Below, one piece after another: positions 49,871 to 61,920 of a stretch of 64,000 nucleotides of DNA. A program made the position numbers and the translations under genes. The notes beneath the pieces were generated by a model that did no database searches, was not told the origin of the DNA, and saw nothing but the letters and a program-made list of their open reading frames with translations. The first letter of the stretch is position 1. Every line of letters begins with the position of its first letter. The stretch is from Karalla daura (Eukaryota; Chordata; Actinopteri; Chaetodontiformes; Leiognathidae), in NCBI GenBank assembly GCA_029224185.1, contig CM055198.1, positions 3,732,424 through 3,796,423 of the forward strand. The letters are read 5' to 3'.

Positions 49871-51976
49871 TGTGGTCCCCTCCCCCCCCCATCCCTCCCA
49901 CCCACCCCCACCCCTCCCCACCAACTCCACAGTGAAAGGCAGAGAGCAGAGGCAAGAGAGGAAGAAGGATGGAAGGAGTAAGAACAGATGGAGGGAGCAG
50001 TGATGGATGGCCAGTGGATGGATGGACGGCGCTAAACGATGCCATCAGTCAAGGAATTAACGGCCCGTGATGAGGCGGTGCCTCGGCAGCCTGGGCGCTC
50101 GGACGGGACTTTGTTTGCCGCCGTTGGCAAAACGTCGGCTCGGCTGTCTGCTCGTGTCGAGGGGCGGACGCCGATGTCCGAGCGCAGTTGGACTGTTGGA
50201 GTGTCCGAGCTGTCTTTGTCGCTTCGGTTCAAATTCGGCTTGTTCGGCCGAACAGAAACCCAAAGGCAAAGCCTTCGAGACAGCATCCCAACACCCAGGC
50301 AGTCTGTTAGGGTATTTAAACACTTGGGAATTATCCTTGTGTCTCTCCTAGTTCTTGTCCTAGTTCCTGTAGGATTGTTGTCGTGTATATGTGATAAACA
50401 TGCTACCATACCAATACAGCTACAATTGTTCTCACGGCCATCCATTGATATTTTCAGATTTCCCAAGAACTGGCCAAAGACAAGCGACAACACAAACATT
50501 CTCACATGGTTTCTGTCAGGATGAGTTGCAGGTTGGGCGAACGCGACGTGAGGTCAGTGAGGTAGAGTTACCCCGTACTGCAGCCGGTTGTTCTACAAGC
50601 GGGGATGACACCTGATGCAAGATTTATGATCGATCCATCTCAGACAGGACCACAAGGCAAACTCAGCTGAACTTTGCCTCAATGAAAGATAAACAAAGCT
50701 ATGCATCAAATATGGCAGATTTACAAGAGAGGAAGACAAACAACGCAGAGCTGCCATAGTTGTGACTGTTCATACAGATTATTAAAGATGATCCTCAATC
50801 AAAGCCCCCTGAGTGCTTTGTCTGTCTTATCTACAACAGTAATGCCTGCGTGAACACTATTTTCTTCATTTAATTCCTGAATGCGATGTAGATTGACCGT
50901 AATGCTTGCTAATAAATCGAGGTCTCTTGAAAAAAAGACAAATGTGACTTTTCAATAAAGAAAACTCTTCATGTCCACTGTGTGAAAAAGAAACCAAGTA
51001 AACCTCATGTAAAATACATTTCAAGTGTGATAAGTCTGTTTTGAGTTGTGTAAATGTGGGACATTGACCGGTCTCTTTGAAGGTATCATTGGACCAAAGG
51101 ACCTAGCTGTTTGTGCACACGCAGCGGCTCATCGAACTTCGCGAACTGAAAGGAGAAATAAAGTTCTCAGAGAGAATCAATAGAGCGTCGGGTTACTTAA
51201 GGATAGTACACTTCCATGGTGACCCTCTCTGGGAGACTCTGTGAATCTCTCTCTCCCCTTCTCCTACCTCTGATTGAGCCATTAAGGCAGCCAAGCCAGC
51301 TGATTAATATACTGCGTGTGTCAAGCTAAATTGATTCATTGCAGTGAATGATTTGATGAGGGGTCAGTCCACAAATCTCCCAGAACTAATGTGAAGCTAA
51401 TGGCAAATGACAACAGGATCCAGCTAAACACGGAGACGGCCCCGAGTCTTCAAGGTCAGAGCGGTGAGTCAGAGCGCGGTTTGGGAGGTGGGGAGGAAAA
51501 AGAAAAAACCTCAGGGGCCGCGCAGGGAGAGGTGAGCGCTGCAGCCGGGGGAGTGCTTCAGCTCCGAGTGGCCACGGCAGGAAAAGAACATGAAAAACTG
51601 GGGAATTATAATCAAGCGACCTGTTTTTTTTTCTCCTCTAAGTGGACTGATAAAAAAAAAATACAGCCATATTTTTGTAGACAAGTGGGCTATTCGCACA
51701 GGATTAATTACCACCCCCACGTGTGTTTCTTGCGGTGCATTCGCATGGAGTAAGCAAAGTCTGTATTTTATTCGAATTTCGAAGTAATTTATGGTGTTAT
51801 TTTAGTCCACAAAAAGAGGTCCTGCGAATTTGCAGAGGTCCCTAGGTCATAGTAATACCATGCCAATAGGGATTTGAACCATACACGTAAAACTTGAATC
51901 AAAATTTCTCGGGCCAAACCAGCGGTTCATTCATTCAGAAGTAAGTGTGACTTTATTCTTTAAAAAAAGGTCTACG
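49871..51976. other. Non-coding interval
   Basis: 49880-49920 is a C-rich run. 50039-50524 has frames of 161 codons (plus) and 157 codons (minus) that overlap; neither resembles a known protein, though the plus frame has one hydrophobic stretch (about residues 94-116). 50600-51380 is AT-leaning plain sequence. 51400-51900 shows nothing beyond short T and A runs. Confidence 0.55.
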
Positions 51977-52399
51977 TGTCAGTGCTTTGAGTCCTGCTTG
52001 CTTCCTTCCGGCCAGAACCACGCCCCTGCACTCATCCTCCAATCACTGCAGCAGTACACCCTCTTTACCACACGCTTAGTGTCACTCCGGCCCGGCACGC
52101 ACTGGCAGGTTGTCTTCGGTTCCTGCCAGACTCTCCAGCACTCACAGATCTCCCGTTCTTGTTGTCCTGCCTGACCTGCCTTCCGTCCCTGACCCTGCTC
52201 CAGCCTCAGCCCCCGGTGTTCGATCAGCCTTCCGTCCCCAACCATGGCCTCACCATCTACGCCAGCTACTCGTGTTCTGGCCTGACCTGTTCCAGTTCCC
52301 TTCTCCACACCAGACTGAGTAACTAATAAAGGGCTACTAACCCGCCATCCGCTGTGTGTGTTCTGTTCTGCTGTTGGGTTCTCTGTGCGCAGCGTGACA
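51977..52399 (+). mobile_element. Solo LTR of an LTR retrotransposon
   Basis: The 423-bp element begins TGTCA and ends TGACA, a 5-bp terminal inverted repeat with the TG...CA ends of LTRs. It is flanked by 5-bp direct repeats CTACG (51972-51976) and CTATG (52400-52404), which differ by one transition and fit a target-site duplication. A polyadenylation signal AATAAA lies at 52325-52330, about 70 bases before the 3' end, as expected for the R-U5 part of an LTR on the plus strand. No second LTR, primer-binding site or gag-pol remnant flanks it, so it is a solo LTR left by recombination. TGTCA/TGACA ends and GC-rich text are common in fish Ty3/gypsy LTRs; the superfamily is inferred. Confidence 0.75.
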
Positions 52400-53290
52400 C
52401 TATGGAAAGACAAAACAACAGCGGCTCTATTTGAATGCTTTCACCCCGAGTTGCACTGATTCCTGCCCAAGACACAACCCTTTGAAGGGCAGCAGGAAAT
52501 CCCTCACCTGCAGCGTCAGGAATTTTTCCAATTCCTGACACCGCAGGGCATTGTAGTATATCTAAAAAAAAAGAAAAAAAACTAAACCCTAAAAACTAAA
52601 AACCAATTTGCCACCTAGACGTTGCCACCGATTAACTCACATTTGGTGCTCTGGTGATAAATAGCAGCTTGGGTGACGTAATGGGATCGGTCCACGCTTA
52701 CTCGTGTGTGTCCCGGTGTCGCTCAGCGAAATGCTAGTTTTATTGTTGAGTTTGGTGTGCATTCACAGATCCATTCACGCGATTGGACCTCGCCGAAAGA
52801 CAAATAGTACAGTCGCGTGTGCTTTTCGAAACGTCCCACAAGCCATTTCGCTGCGGCCATCTGCAGTCTTGACGGGACCGAATTAGGGAGTGCATCCTCG
52901 GCAACGCTGGATTTTCAGATTTCCAATTGGCGTGACTGCTAGAAGCTGGAAGACGAGACAAAAATGAGAAACGTACGGAGGAGGGAGAGGCAGATGTGGC
53001 CACCTCTTAAATTGAAGCGATCTGCGGGGGAGGGGTGGGGGGGGCGTACGAAAACACATCCAGAGCTATGAAAGCCTCCCATTTTTCCGCTCTGCAGCCC
53101 CGCGCCACCCTGGCTCGCTGCCTCCTCCGCCCAGCCGTGACTTCCGACGCCCGGTCTGTGCGGCCGGTGTGTGGCCCGAGCCCTCGCAGGGGGGAAACGG
53201 CATCAACCAAACGACCGAATAATTGAATGGCCAGATGAAACAGCCTGCGCTGCCCAGCCGATCGATAGACCCCACCACTCCCCATTAGGT
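52400..53290. other. Non-coding interval
   Basis: 52560-52610 is A-rich. The rest is ordinary, moderately CpG-rich sequence without recognisable frames. Confidence 0.55.
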
Positions 53291-54330
53291 ATTCGCTGCT
53301 AGCGCTCTCCCCGTCCGTCCCCTAATTCCTCCCTTTCACGTTCCCCTCTTCCTCCCTCTCCCCAGCCCTCTCACTGCCATCCTGTCTTCTTCCCTGTCGT
53401 CTCTCTTCCTCTCCCTCTGTTTCCGTCCCGCCGCCTCAGCCTTTGTCCGTCTCGCCGTCCTCCCATCGCCCTCACCTACCTCTCCCCCGCGCTCCCCCTT
53501 CTCTCCGTTCACATCTCTCTTGTTTTTTCCCTCTCTCTCTCTCTGTCGCGCCCTCCTCTGTATGAGACCATTTCAAACTCTCTCGTCTGCGTCTGCGGCG
53601 CCGGCCTCGCCTCCGCTCCCTCTTCATCTGGCTTTGCAAACACGGGAGCGGCGGCGCTCCGTTGTTTTCAATATTTACCCTGCCTCTGTCGAAGGGTACG
53701 ACGAACCGAATATATCAAGTCAATATTGGGCTTTTATTAAAGAGCAGACTTTGCCGAGTCAGTGTGGTCAAACCCGTGATGGACATGATGCGGTCTGATT
53801 GATGATTCGTTCATCGCAGAGCTGATTAGTGCCCCGGCGGAGCCTCTCGCCTCTCGGCTTGCGGCAAAAACGGTGTAATCAGAGGAAATAGAACGAGAGC
53901 CGGCCATCGAGGCGAAGGACCCTCAGGTGCGTTGCTCAACCCTGGCGGACTTCGAGCGATTCGGCGGACGAGAGACTAGGCTCGGCCGAGAAGCGGGAGA
54001 GCAGCGTTCCCCCGCTCTCGTCTTCGCCGCGCCCCCACCCCCTCCTTTTCTGCCACAGCGCAGCCTTAAAAGTATGAGCCGCATCGGAGATCCCATCTCG
54101 GGGGACGTCGGCGTGGCCAGTGAGGCAGAAAGACACTGCCGGATTTCTCAGGAGTGGTTAACAGGTGAGCGCCGGCGTGGGAGGGCGAGATGGGGAAATG
54201 GATGAGCTGTGGTGTTTCTCCTGTGCTGCCGCTCGGAGCGCGTGACCTCAGTCAAGCCTCATGAGCACCGCCGTGCATCTACCCGATCGGACGAGCGGCG
54301 GCCACCGGAGCACGGTCTCCCTTTTGCCTC
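53290..54330 (+). promoter_or_regulatory. Pyrimidine-rich then CpG-rich block with plus-strand donor; possible first exon
   Basis: 53290-53540 is strongly C/T-rich and passes into CpG-dense sequence at 53560-54330. A consensus plus-strand donor, TTAACAG|GTGAGC, starts an intron at 54165. A frame from an ATG at 54074 (A at -3) runs 30 codons plus one base to this donor, beginning MSRIGDPISGDVG, and the same frame is open upstream. The peptide is not recognised. The block could be the 5' exon of a plus-strand gene further right, or chance. Confidence 0.3.
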
Positions 54331-57250
54331 CCGAAGCGTAAGTGCGTAAGAGCGTGCGCCGTCTCCTCGATTCAGAGTGTTTACGGGAGCAGGAGAGCAC
54401 ACAATCCGGGGACGCTTCCTCAGCCGAGTCCATTGAGCACCGTGTCATGGGTTAAGCTGAGAACGAGCTGTTGTTTTCCTTCAATTTTGCCGATCAGAAA
54501 CGTAATCGGGGGATAAATATGAAGATCAAGTCAGCCACTGCGCAAAATTAAGCATCACTCCATTCTGGTAATTAGAAATGTACAAAAGACTGTCACTCCA
54601 CTGTCACTCCACGCTGCCTGCACTGGCATAGAGAGACTGAAAAAACATGATTAGCGAACTTATTCGATGTAGATAGCTTATATGTTTGGATTACCCCCCG
54701 AATAATGGTAAGAATGATATCTGTTTGATTTCCCGGCCCATCCCAACCCGCTCATCCATCGTCTCAACGGAGAGCTCAAACCAGGTGACACGCAACATAA
54801 AATGAGAGTGCTGTGGCTGCCAATCTTCTCCGCGGTTGTTTGCTTTGTTTATAGTAATTATACCCAAGTCTCAAAATTAATGTGGTAATTGTTTATTAGC
54901 TCTTCCTGCTAAAGCCGGATGGGGGTTATGTCTCCGTTTTGTCTGTTCTTTGTTCGTCTGTTCTGCTGAGTGCCTCAAACGCTTCAGGATAATGCATCCC
55001 AATGCTTGTCCAGGGAGCAAGGATGATCTCTAACTTCACACAATTCATTAAAAAGTTGTAACTCTTAATATAACAACGGAACGTTGCAGATCTTGAGAAA
55101 AGATGGATAGGTTTTAAGATTAAGGCCTCTCTGCCGATCCGCAGACCCAAGAGGCCGAGAGTGACTCCAATATACAAAGTTTGCCTCTCTCCTGTTGTGT
55201 TTATTGAGCAGTTGGTGGAGCCAAAAAAAAAACTTTTGGCTGCCTTTCTCTTCTGGGAATCGTGGTGGAGAGGCCAAGTCCTCCTGTTGATTTTTCACTG
55301 TGGACTGTCTTAAGCTGATGTTCCTTCCAGACAACTATGCTACACTGAATGACAATTACACTCTTACACTTGCGTTATCGATTTCTTTGGTCATTCGGTT
55401 AATCACCTCAGTGAATATGCCAGAAGAAATCATCGGTACACAGTCAATTCATTTGTGGTATTCTGCTGAAATCAGTTTCCTGTTGTGTTTGGTGAGATAG
55501 GTTGTTGCCAGTGAAGCTGTAAACAAATAAACAATCAGCTGATCAGTTTTCTATAATCCATGTGAAACTCTGATTAATGCAGGTTTATTGCTGATTTGAT
55601 CTGTTTTTAACTAATTGATCAAAAGGCAAAGGTAGCTATGTAGTGATGGTGAATTAAACAAAGTTGCATTGACAGTGGTTTGTCTGCGGATTGTAATGTG
55701 TTTCTTCCTGTGGTTGCGTTTTCACTGTGCAGCGCAGCACAGAGCCACTTAAACGTACGGCATGTCCTCTACCATCCGATACGCACAGCATGTACAATTC
55801 ACCAGATCCCGTACGAACAGTCACTTCCCGGCATGGAAGGACACCCTCAGATCTCAGATCGCATTGGTACGTGGGGACACTTTTCGGGGAGCGGTTACAT
55901 ATTCCACCATCCCACACAAAACACGAGCATCAAAGAACCTTGATAAGAAAAATCAACAAACCGATGCAGTGCCGGGCACAGAGATCAGGGTTGTGTCAGA
56001 CTGACACTTTGCGGTCGGCGGGGAGCAAACGCAGCTGCCTCGAGAGCCCGCGGGCCAACAGGAGGAGGTCGATGGGCAGTTGCCACCTCCGTTCAGCGTC
56101 TTGTTGAGGCGAATCACTGTGTGTCTGCCGTCGCACCGCGTCTCGGTGAGAGAGCGCCAGCGCTGGACGACGCGTCCGCTCTTATCTCGTCCGCGGCACT
56201 GAGGGACGGCTCGCTTGGCGACGGGCCTCAGGGACGATGTCACGGCTTGTGTTGCTAGGGAAACTGCAGGTATCTTTCTTTTCTCTGAAAAAAAAACCAA
56301 GATCTCTGAGACCTCGGAATCAAGACGCCGAAAACCAATCAGATTCGGCCCGATACGCAGCTGCCTGAGTCAGAATACGCCGTGGAGTCTGGCTCCCCTA
56401 ACCAATGGTTTACGCACACATTTAGTTCTAACTAAGTTTTACCTTCCATCACCACGTACTGCCCTCATCTGGCATCTGTATACCTGTTGAACACCGCGAA
56501 TGCTGGATTATTATACAGCGCATTTGAACAACACATTTCACCCCTTTGAAGACAATATTGTGCCTGGTTTTAGGCCGGTTTTGCCATCGTGTCAGTCACA
56601 CTGCGAAGCCAGAACGGAGCAGCACCACAGATCTCACTGCCGCGTCCCTCCTGTGCAAAGGAGGAGGAGCGGTAGCGCAGGGCTGCGGCGGCTCTGACAA
56701 GCTCAACAAGAAAAAAGTAGCTATCTGAGCTCTTCAGACAGCCTGTCAAGATGATTGACTAGCTCTGGGGTATGATGTGATGGAGGCGGGAGGTAACGGC
56801 GAGCACACCGTTGACGGAAAAGGATACTCACCATTGGAGCACTGATCCATTCAGATAAGTTTGGTTTTCCTGGGACAAAACTCTGTGTTTTTGATCCATT
56901 CATCCACCTCGTATCCATCTTTCTCAGACTTTCTTTTCTTCATCCGACAGCGTCACTGGGCTGTCTTCTTTTCCCCTGTTGTATTTATCATGGTCACCAG
57001 ACAATATTACTCACAATCAGGGGCATTTCAACTGAAGGCTTCATCCTCTGAATGTGCTCCAAATGCTAGATATGTACTGTCAGATGTTCACGGTGACGTC
57101 ACATTGTCAAGTGCAGCTGTAAGTAGTGTTTGTAGGCACTGGTTGAAATAGTCAGTATGAGGGTACCGCAACCCTCAATCCTCCCACACCGATTGGCAGC
57201 AAATCAGCATCAACGTGATTGATCGAACCTGGACACTGTCTTAACACACA
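54331..57250. other. Non-coding interval
   Basis: 54450-55680 is AT-leaning plain sequence. 55680-56350 is mixed, with a CpG-rich part at 56000-56260. 56400-57180 shows nothing specific. No frame resembles a known protein and no simple repeat exceeds 20 bases. Confidence 0.55.
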
Positions 57251-57251
57251 A

Positions 57252-57575
57252 TTAATCCTCTAAGGTCTAAAGGTATTTTCTAAATTTTAGATATTGTCTT
57301 GAATTCACCTCTTTTGTAGACACAATAGTGAGATGTTTTATATCACAAATCTTCTGGACAATCTCAGCTCTGTGCTGAGGCCCATTTTTGTCCTAGAGCA
57401 CTGCAAATCTGAAAATCTCTAGCTAGCCCTCACGCTGAAAACCTGAAGTCCGAGTTTTGAAAATGTTCAAATTTCACCATAACATCTGGTGGCCATGCCT
57501 TCAACGATGGGGCAACAAAAGCCAGGCACCACGGTGGTCCAACCCCCAGTTGTATAGGCCACTACAGTGACACTA
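57252..57575. mobile_element. Possible MITE-like or LINE-flanking repeat sequence, uncertain
   Basis: A TTAA followed by CCTCTAAGGTCTAAAGG and AT-rich text looks like the end of TTAA-targeting (piggyBac-type) non-autonomous elements of fish. No opposite terminus was found before the LINE relic begins, so boundaries and identity are unproven. Confidence 0.2.
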
Positions 57576-57660
57576 GGGGAATGTCACTGCTTTGGGGGGT
57601 AAGGAGCCTGAGCCTTCACACACAGCTCTGAATCTCGAACCAGCTGTCTTGAGGCAGAGG

Positions 57661-57697
57661 GCTAGTGTGGGCTAGTGTAGTGCTAGTGCTAGTGCTC
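57661..57697. repeat. Short GCTAGT tandem
   Basis: GCTAGTG units repeated about five times with small spacers, inside the LINE relic. Confidence 0.7.
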
Positions 57698-57844
57698 ACT
57701 TATAACTATCATATTGTAGCTGTTGTTATTGAATGTTGTCTGCACATATAAACTGAACAACATTCAAAATAGCCACCCTTTCTGGAGTCCTTGGGATGGG
57801 TGTTAGAAGAATGGAGTCCCCGTAGGTGTGCTTCCTACCAAGGA

Positions 57845-58149
57845 CTTCAGTGCTCATGAGGGCAATTACAGCATAACCTAGAGTGGTGTGAATGGGAGGA
57901 ACAACCTGCTTGATCTGAACGCAAATGATGTCAATCTAATGGACTTCTGTGCAGGTCACAAGTTGTCCATTACTAATGCCATGTTTCAGCATATGGGTGT
58001 CCAAGTGTACTTGCGACCAGGACACCCTCAGTCATGGACCAACGATGGGCTCTGTAGTCGTATCAGCTGATCTATGGACTTATGTTCTGGACACTCGGGT
58101 GAAGGGAGTAGCTGAGCTGTCAATTTATCAACACCTGGTGGTGAGTTGA
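57845..58149 (+). pseudogene. LINE ORF2 endonuclease-domain remnant
   Basis: Two overlapping plus-strand frames carry phrases typical of the apurinic endonuclease domain of these LINEs: LMDFCAGHKLSITNAMFQH in one (about 57936-57992) and SADLWTYVLDTRVKG then AELS..QHLVVS in the other (to 58149). The switch of frame inside the domain shows it is broken. Confidence 0.8.
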
Positions 58150-58189
58150 ATCAGGTGCCCTTGAAAGGCCCAATTGAAGACTGAGGTTC

Positions 58190-58809
58190 TGCTCTGAATT
58201 TGACACTTTGTCACTGGTTCTACTACTGGCCTTGTTGAATGGTGACCTCCAGGTTGTGCTGGAGCAGTTTGCAGCCGAGTGTGAAGCAGCAGGGTTGAAA
58301 ATCTGCACCTCTAGGTCCCAGACCCTGTTTTTTGGACGAAAAAGGATGGATTGCCCACTCTGGGCAGGAGGGGAGTCCGTCCCTCAATCAGGGGAGTTTA
58401 AAGTATCTCTGGGTCTCAATCACAAGTGAATAAACAGGTACGTCAGTGTACATACCAACACTCATTTATGGTTATCAGCTCTGGGCAATCACTGAAAGAA
58501 TATGATCACGAGTGACTAATGAATTTTTTGGGCAGAGGGGCTGTGCTCAGCCTCAGAGACAGGGTGAGGAAACGAGACATCTGGAAAAGGCTCAAGATAG
58601 AGCTGCTGCCCTTCCACATGGAGCAGAGGTTGTCGAGATGGCTCAGGCACCTGGTCGGGATGCTCTCTGGACACCTTCCTAGGGTGAGGCAGACCCAGGA
58701 CTCCCCGGAGAGATTGGCAATGCATTGGGATCCCCCTGGGGGGTTGGTAGAAGTAGCTGAGGAGAAGAGCGCTTGGGCATCCCTGCTTAAATTGGTCAGA
58801 TGGCCATAG
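58190..58809 (+). pseudogene. LINE ORF2 C-terminal remnant
   Basis: 58208-58429 reads LEQFAAECEAAGLKICTS, the segment that follows the reverse-transcriptase catalytic loop in this family. The catalytic F/YADD motif itself is not readable just upstream. After a frame break, 58519-58809 reads LSLRDRVRKRDIWKRL, RWLRHLVGMLSGHLPR and a final WASLLKL, the usual end of ORF2. It cannot encode an active enzyme. Confidence 0.8.
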
Positions 58810-59647
58810 GAGGCTGGCTGTACAAGGAAACTGAGATGCTGGGATTATGCAGTCAGTTCAGCGCACGTTCTCTCCAAATATTTTCAGATATTAGGGAAAG
58901 AAACACGTTCTCAAGGTTAGGTGGAATTTTAATTCTGGAAAGAAGGTATCCCATCAGCTCCTCTCTTCAACCAAATCATTTTCAAAATGGAAAAATATGC
59001 ATCTGCTTAACTCCGCATGTGTTGCCTGGTGGTTTATTCATGGTTTAGATAAATTCTTAGATGTCGGGGCAGGAAAGTAGCGCGTGGACAGCTCTCCCAC
59101 AGTCAGACGATCAGTGCGTCTTATCACTCACCTACAAAGTGCCGTGTGAGAGCACATATCTGCATTCAACCTCTGGCCTCCCCCCTGCCCGGCCCCGGCC
59201 TGTGCTTATCGGAGCCCTAATTGCAGCTCTGGCAGAGCGAGGAACAAGCAGGCGGCCAGTCGGGCGGCCAGTCAGCCAGGCGGCAGGGGGAGCACTGCCG
59301 CTCCCAGACACTGATTTATTGGACAATTTCACAGCAGTGTCCGCAGTAATGGGACAGGATAAATGGCTGACCCCTCAGTGACTGAGCTGACTCCTGGGGA
59401 AGAGCAGAGCCGGCTCACACTGTGCATGTGTGTGTGTGTGTGTGTGTCTGTTTATAGCGCGCGTGCAGTATGTGTCACCGCTCTGGATTCTGCGAGTGTC
59501 TCTGCTTTATTTCTCTCTGCTGTCGCCCTCTCTCTTTGTGTGTGTGGGTGTGTATTTTTTTGTGTGTGCAGTCCCATCTCTTGGTGTGTTATTCTTTATT
59601 ATTTTCTATACCTCCCCCTGCACCACCTAATCTCGCTCCACGCACCA

Positions 59648-59683
59648 ACACACACACACACACGCACACACACACACACACAC
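59648..59683. repeat. (CA)n microsatellite
   Basis: CA run with one CG interruption. Confidence 0.9.
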
Positions 59684-60699
59684 TAATTCTCTATCTGCTC
59701 CCTTCTTCATCCCTCCTGCACTATCCTGTTATGACTAATTTACTCCCTGCCTGTGTCATCCCTGAGCTCTGTCTCTGTCCTCTTGCCCTCACGGTTTCCA
59801 CAGCCCGTATGAATGTGCGTGCACGGGCGCCTGTTTTCTCTCCCGGCCGACAGTCACCCAGTATATATATCCTCGCTCTTTCCTTTCCTCATCTTTCGTA
59901 TCTCCGTGTGTTGTTTTTACCTGCAGCAATGACGGTCCTCACTCACTGTGTGAGGCGCGAGTGCCTGGGCCTGGTTCTAATCTCTGGGCTTTTGGTGTGC
60001 CACGTTTTTATGTCCGGTGCGTCCCAAATTCTCCTCCCTTGGATTTAAGAGCAGATTGGCGTGTTTTGGTATTCAGGGTCACCCTCACGCCAACAGAATA
60101 TCAAACTGGAACTTTTTGTAGCTGAATGAAAGCACTCTCTAAAGCAGTAGGATCTCAAACCTCCCTTTAGGTTTTATTGATAATGTTTACAGGCAATGCC
60201 TACAGCCACGCCTTCAGCTTCTTGACTCACATAGTATTGTAACAAATTGTAACAACAGACTTTTGCAAAATCTATTTGTACTCATCCACCCATACATCCA
60301 TTATCTTTTTAAAGTTGCCCTGGAATCCACCACTACTTGACCAGAGGGGAGGATCTTACGCGGCATTGGACCTTCGCGAAATCAGTTTTTCATGTATCAG
60401 TTTGGAAAACTAGAAAAACCTCCACCCAGAATTACACAGACATGGTTATATACATTGCACCTGTGCCTTTGTATTGTAAATGAGATCGCACGACACAGAC
60501 CAAGACTAAGCACTGTGTTTTCGGGGGAATGAGCCACAGATATAAATGTGAGCAATATCTCCGACAGACGCGGCGCAGAGCAGGAGCTGGATGCGTTATT
60601 GGGGGGAATATACGACCAGCAGCTGCAGCCGGGCTACGCTTTAGCTCTCATCCCATTTTAAACCAGCATAGGGCAACGTAGCTAACAGCCCCAATATTA

Positions 60700-61080
60700 A
60701 TGTCCCTCACTCCACATATATTGTCTACGGCAGGGTGAGCGGGCAGATTAGTGCAGTATTTTGTTGCGGCCGCGACTAGAACATTGGTGTCGAGGCTGGG
60801 AAATTAATTAGCCCTTGCATATTTGAGGAAACAAATTAAATATATGGATTAAGACAAATGCGCAGGGTCAATTATCATTAAATCCCGGCGTCTTGTCTGA
60901 CTTGAAGTCCGCGCTGTCCCAGCGGCATGCAAAGCGAGGAGGATTTGGAAGAGGGACGTGTGATTTTCTACTTCTGCTTGTCTTTATTATCACATTAAGC
61001 GATGCCTCTTGTGTGCGCCACTCGCTCTGGCTCCTCAGCAGCAGCCCAGAGAACCACATTTCATTCTGGGGCCTGGTCGG
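60700..61080. promoter_or_regulatory. Candidate conserved non-coding element (unverified)
   Basis: Non-repetitive sequence combining AT-rich homeodomain-type motifs (GGGAAATTAATTAGCCC, AATTATCATTAAATC) with GC-rich segments. No frame or repeat explains it. Selected by composition only. Confidence 0.25.
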
Positions 61081-61559
61081 GTCTCGGCGCCGCAGGGAAC
61101 GTCAGGGGATCCGTAAAAGTCACAAAGACGGCGAGCGTGTGTTCCAAACCGCGTGGTAATCCAGTGGCTGCTGGGACATTTTTGCTCGAGGAGAGAAAAA
61201 AACAAAACACGTTCTACCACTTAAACATTTGATTTCTGGAGAGAAATGAATCTCTCGCCCTGCTCAGGTGGGATCCTGGAGCATTTTTCCAACACGACCT
61301 TTAAATCTTTAAGATGCCCGGAGGGCCGACAGTAAATCCTGACCGTCAGCTCCTCTCACAAAAACTCCATTGGGCTTAAGTCTAATGAATGACTGTGTCG
61401 GTCCAGCTCCTTTATTCTTTTCCCTGGAAGCAGAAACAGTTTGCTTTCAAGTTTACTCTGGATTATTTATAGCACATGGCAACGTCACTGTTTGGATTGT
61501 TAACCTTCCTGTGTCTGTGTGCCTCTGTTTAATACATTTCAGCAACAGCGTCTGATGCC

Positions 61560-61920
61560 GGTTGCGGATGTCGCTAACGAGATCCCGCGTCTCCGAAACA
61601 TTCACAGGCGGAGTGTTGAGCAGCCACTTTCACTCTCTCCCCTGTCCCCCGGCTGAGCTCCGCACCAAGGCGGTAACGCGCAGGCTTCCGGCAATCGCGC
61701 CTGACTTAAACCGTTACACTGCTCCACATTCGGGTTCTGGCGGTGGAGGTGAGGCAGATTCTTTCTAAACGTTTCCTGGTTTCTGTAACTCCAGCTCCGC
61801 GGCTGTCATCGACTGTAACTAGTCGCTGTCCCCTCCGCTGCCTTTCCTTCAGCCGCCTCTGCCGGACCCGACCGCCTCTGCTTCACGGAGCATGTAATAG
61901 AGCGAGCCACTTTTCAGAAA
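61560..61920 (+). promoter_or_regulatory. CpG-rich block with plus-strand donor; possible first exon
   Basis: CpG-dense sequence carrying GGTGGAG|GTGAGG, a consensus plus-strand donor with the intron starting at 61749. No recognisable coding frame. Could be a 5' non-coding exon of a gene to the right, or chance. Confidence 0.25.

Larger units (their letters stand above)
57575..58810 (+). mobile_element. Degenerate Rex1/CR1-like LINE (non-LTR retrotransposon)
   Basis: Translated in shifting plus-strand frames, the region follows the ORF2 order of a LINE family abundant in teleosts: an endonuclease part, then the C-terminal portion of the reverse transcriptase and the region after it. It begins near GTCACTGCTTTGGGGGGTAAGG (about 57583) and fades near 58800. 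Stops, frameshifts and at least two internal deletions break it; the largest joins the endonuclease end (58149) to post-palm sequence (about 58190), removing most of the reverse transcriptase. No 3' microsatellite tail or target duplication is evident. The family label (Rex1/Babar versus a related CR1/L2-clade element) is tentative. Confidence 0.8.
58811..61560. other. Non-coding interval
   Basis: 58811-59390 is plain. 59427-59448 is a GT run. 59648-59683 is a CA run. 60288-60310 (CACCCATACATCCATTATCT) resembles the CCATCCATTATCT tail seen at the ends of some fish LINEs, without a recognisable body. 60560-61080 is non-repetitive sequence with AATTAATTAGCCC and TCATTAAATC cores and could be regulatory. 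61240-61560 shows nothing specific. No coding exon is recognised. Confidence 0.55.

Noticed and set aside
49344..50045. 233-codon minus-strand frame
   Set aside because: It is built from the AGCC repeat (Gly-Trp-Leu-Ala) and the GA/CT run (Ser-Leu), joined by GC-rich text.
50039..50524. 161-codon plus-strand frame with one hydrophobic segment
   Set aside because: A 157-codon frame lies opposite over almost the same span, no family resemblance is seen, and frames of this length are expected a few times by chance in 64 kb. A transcript would be needed to revive it.
51979..52413. 144-codon minus-strand frame
   Set aside because: It is antisense to the solo LTR and follows its borders.
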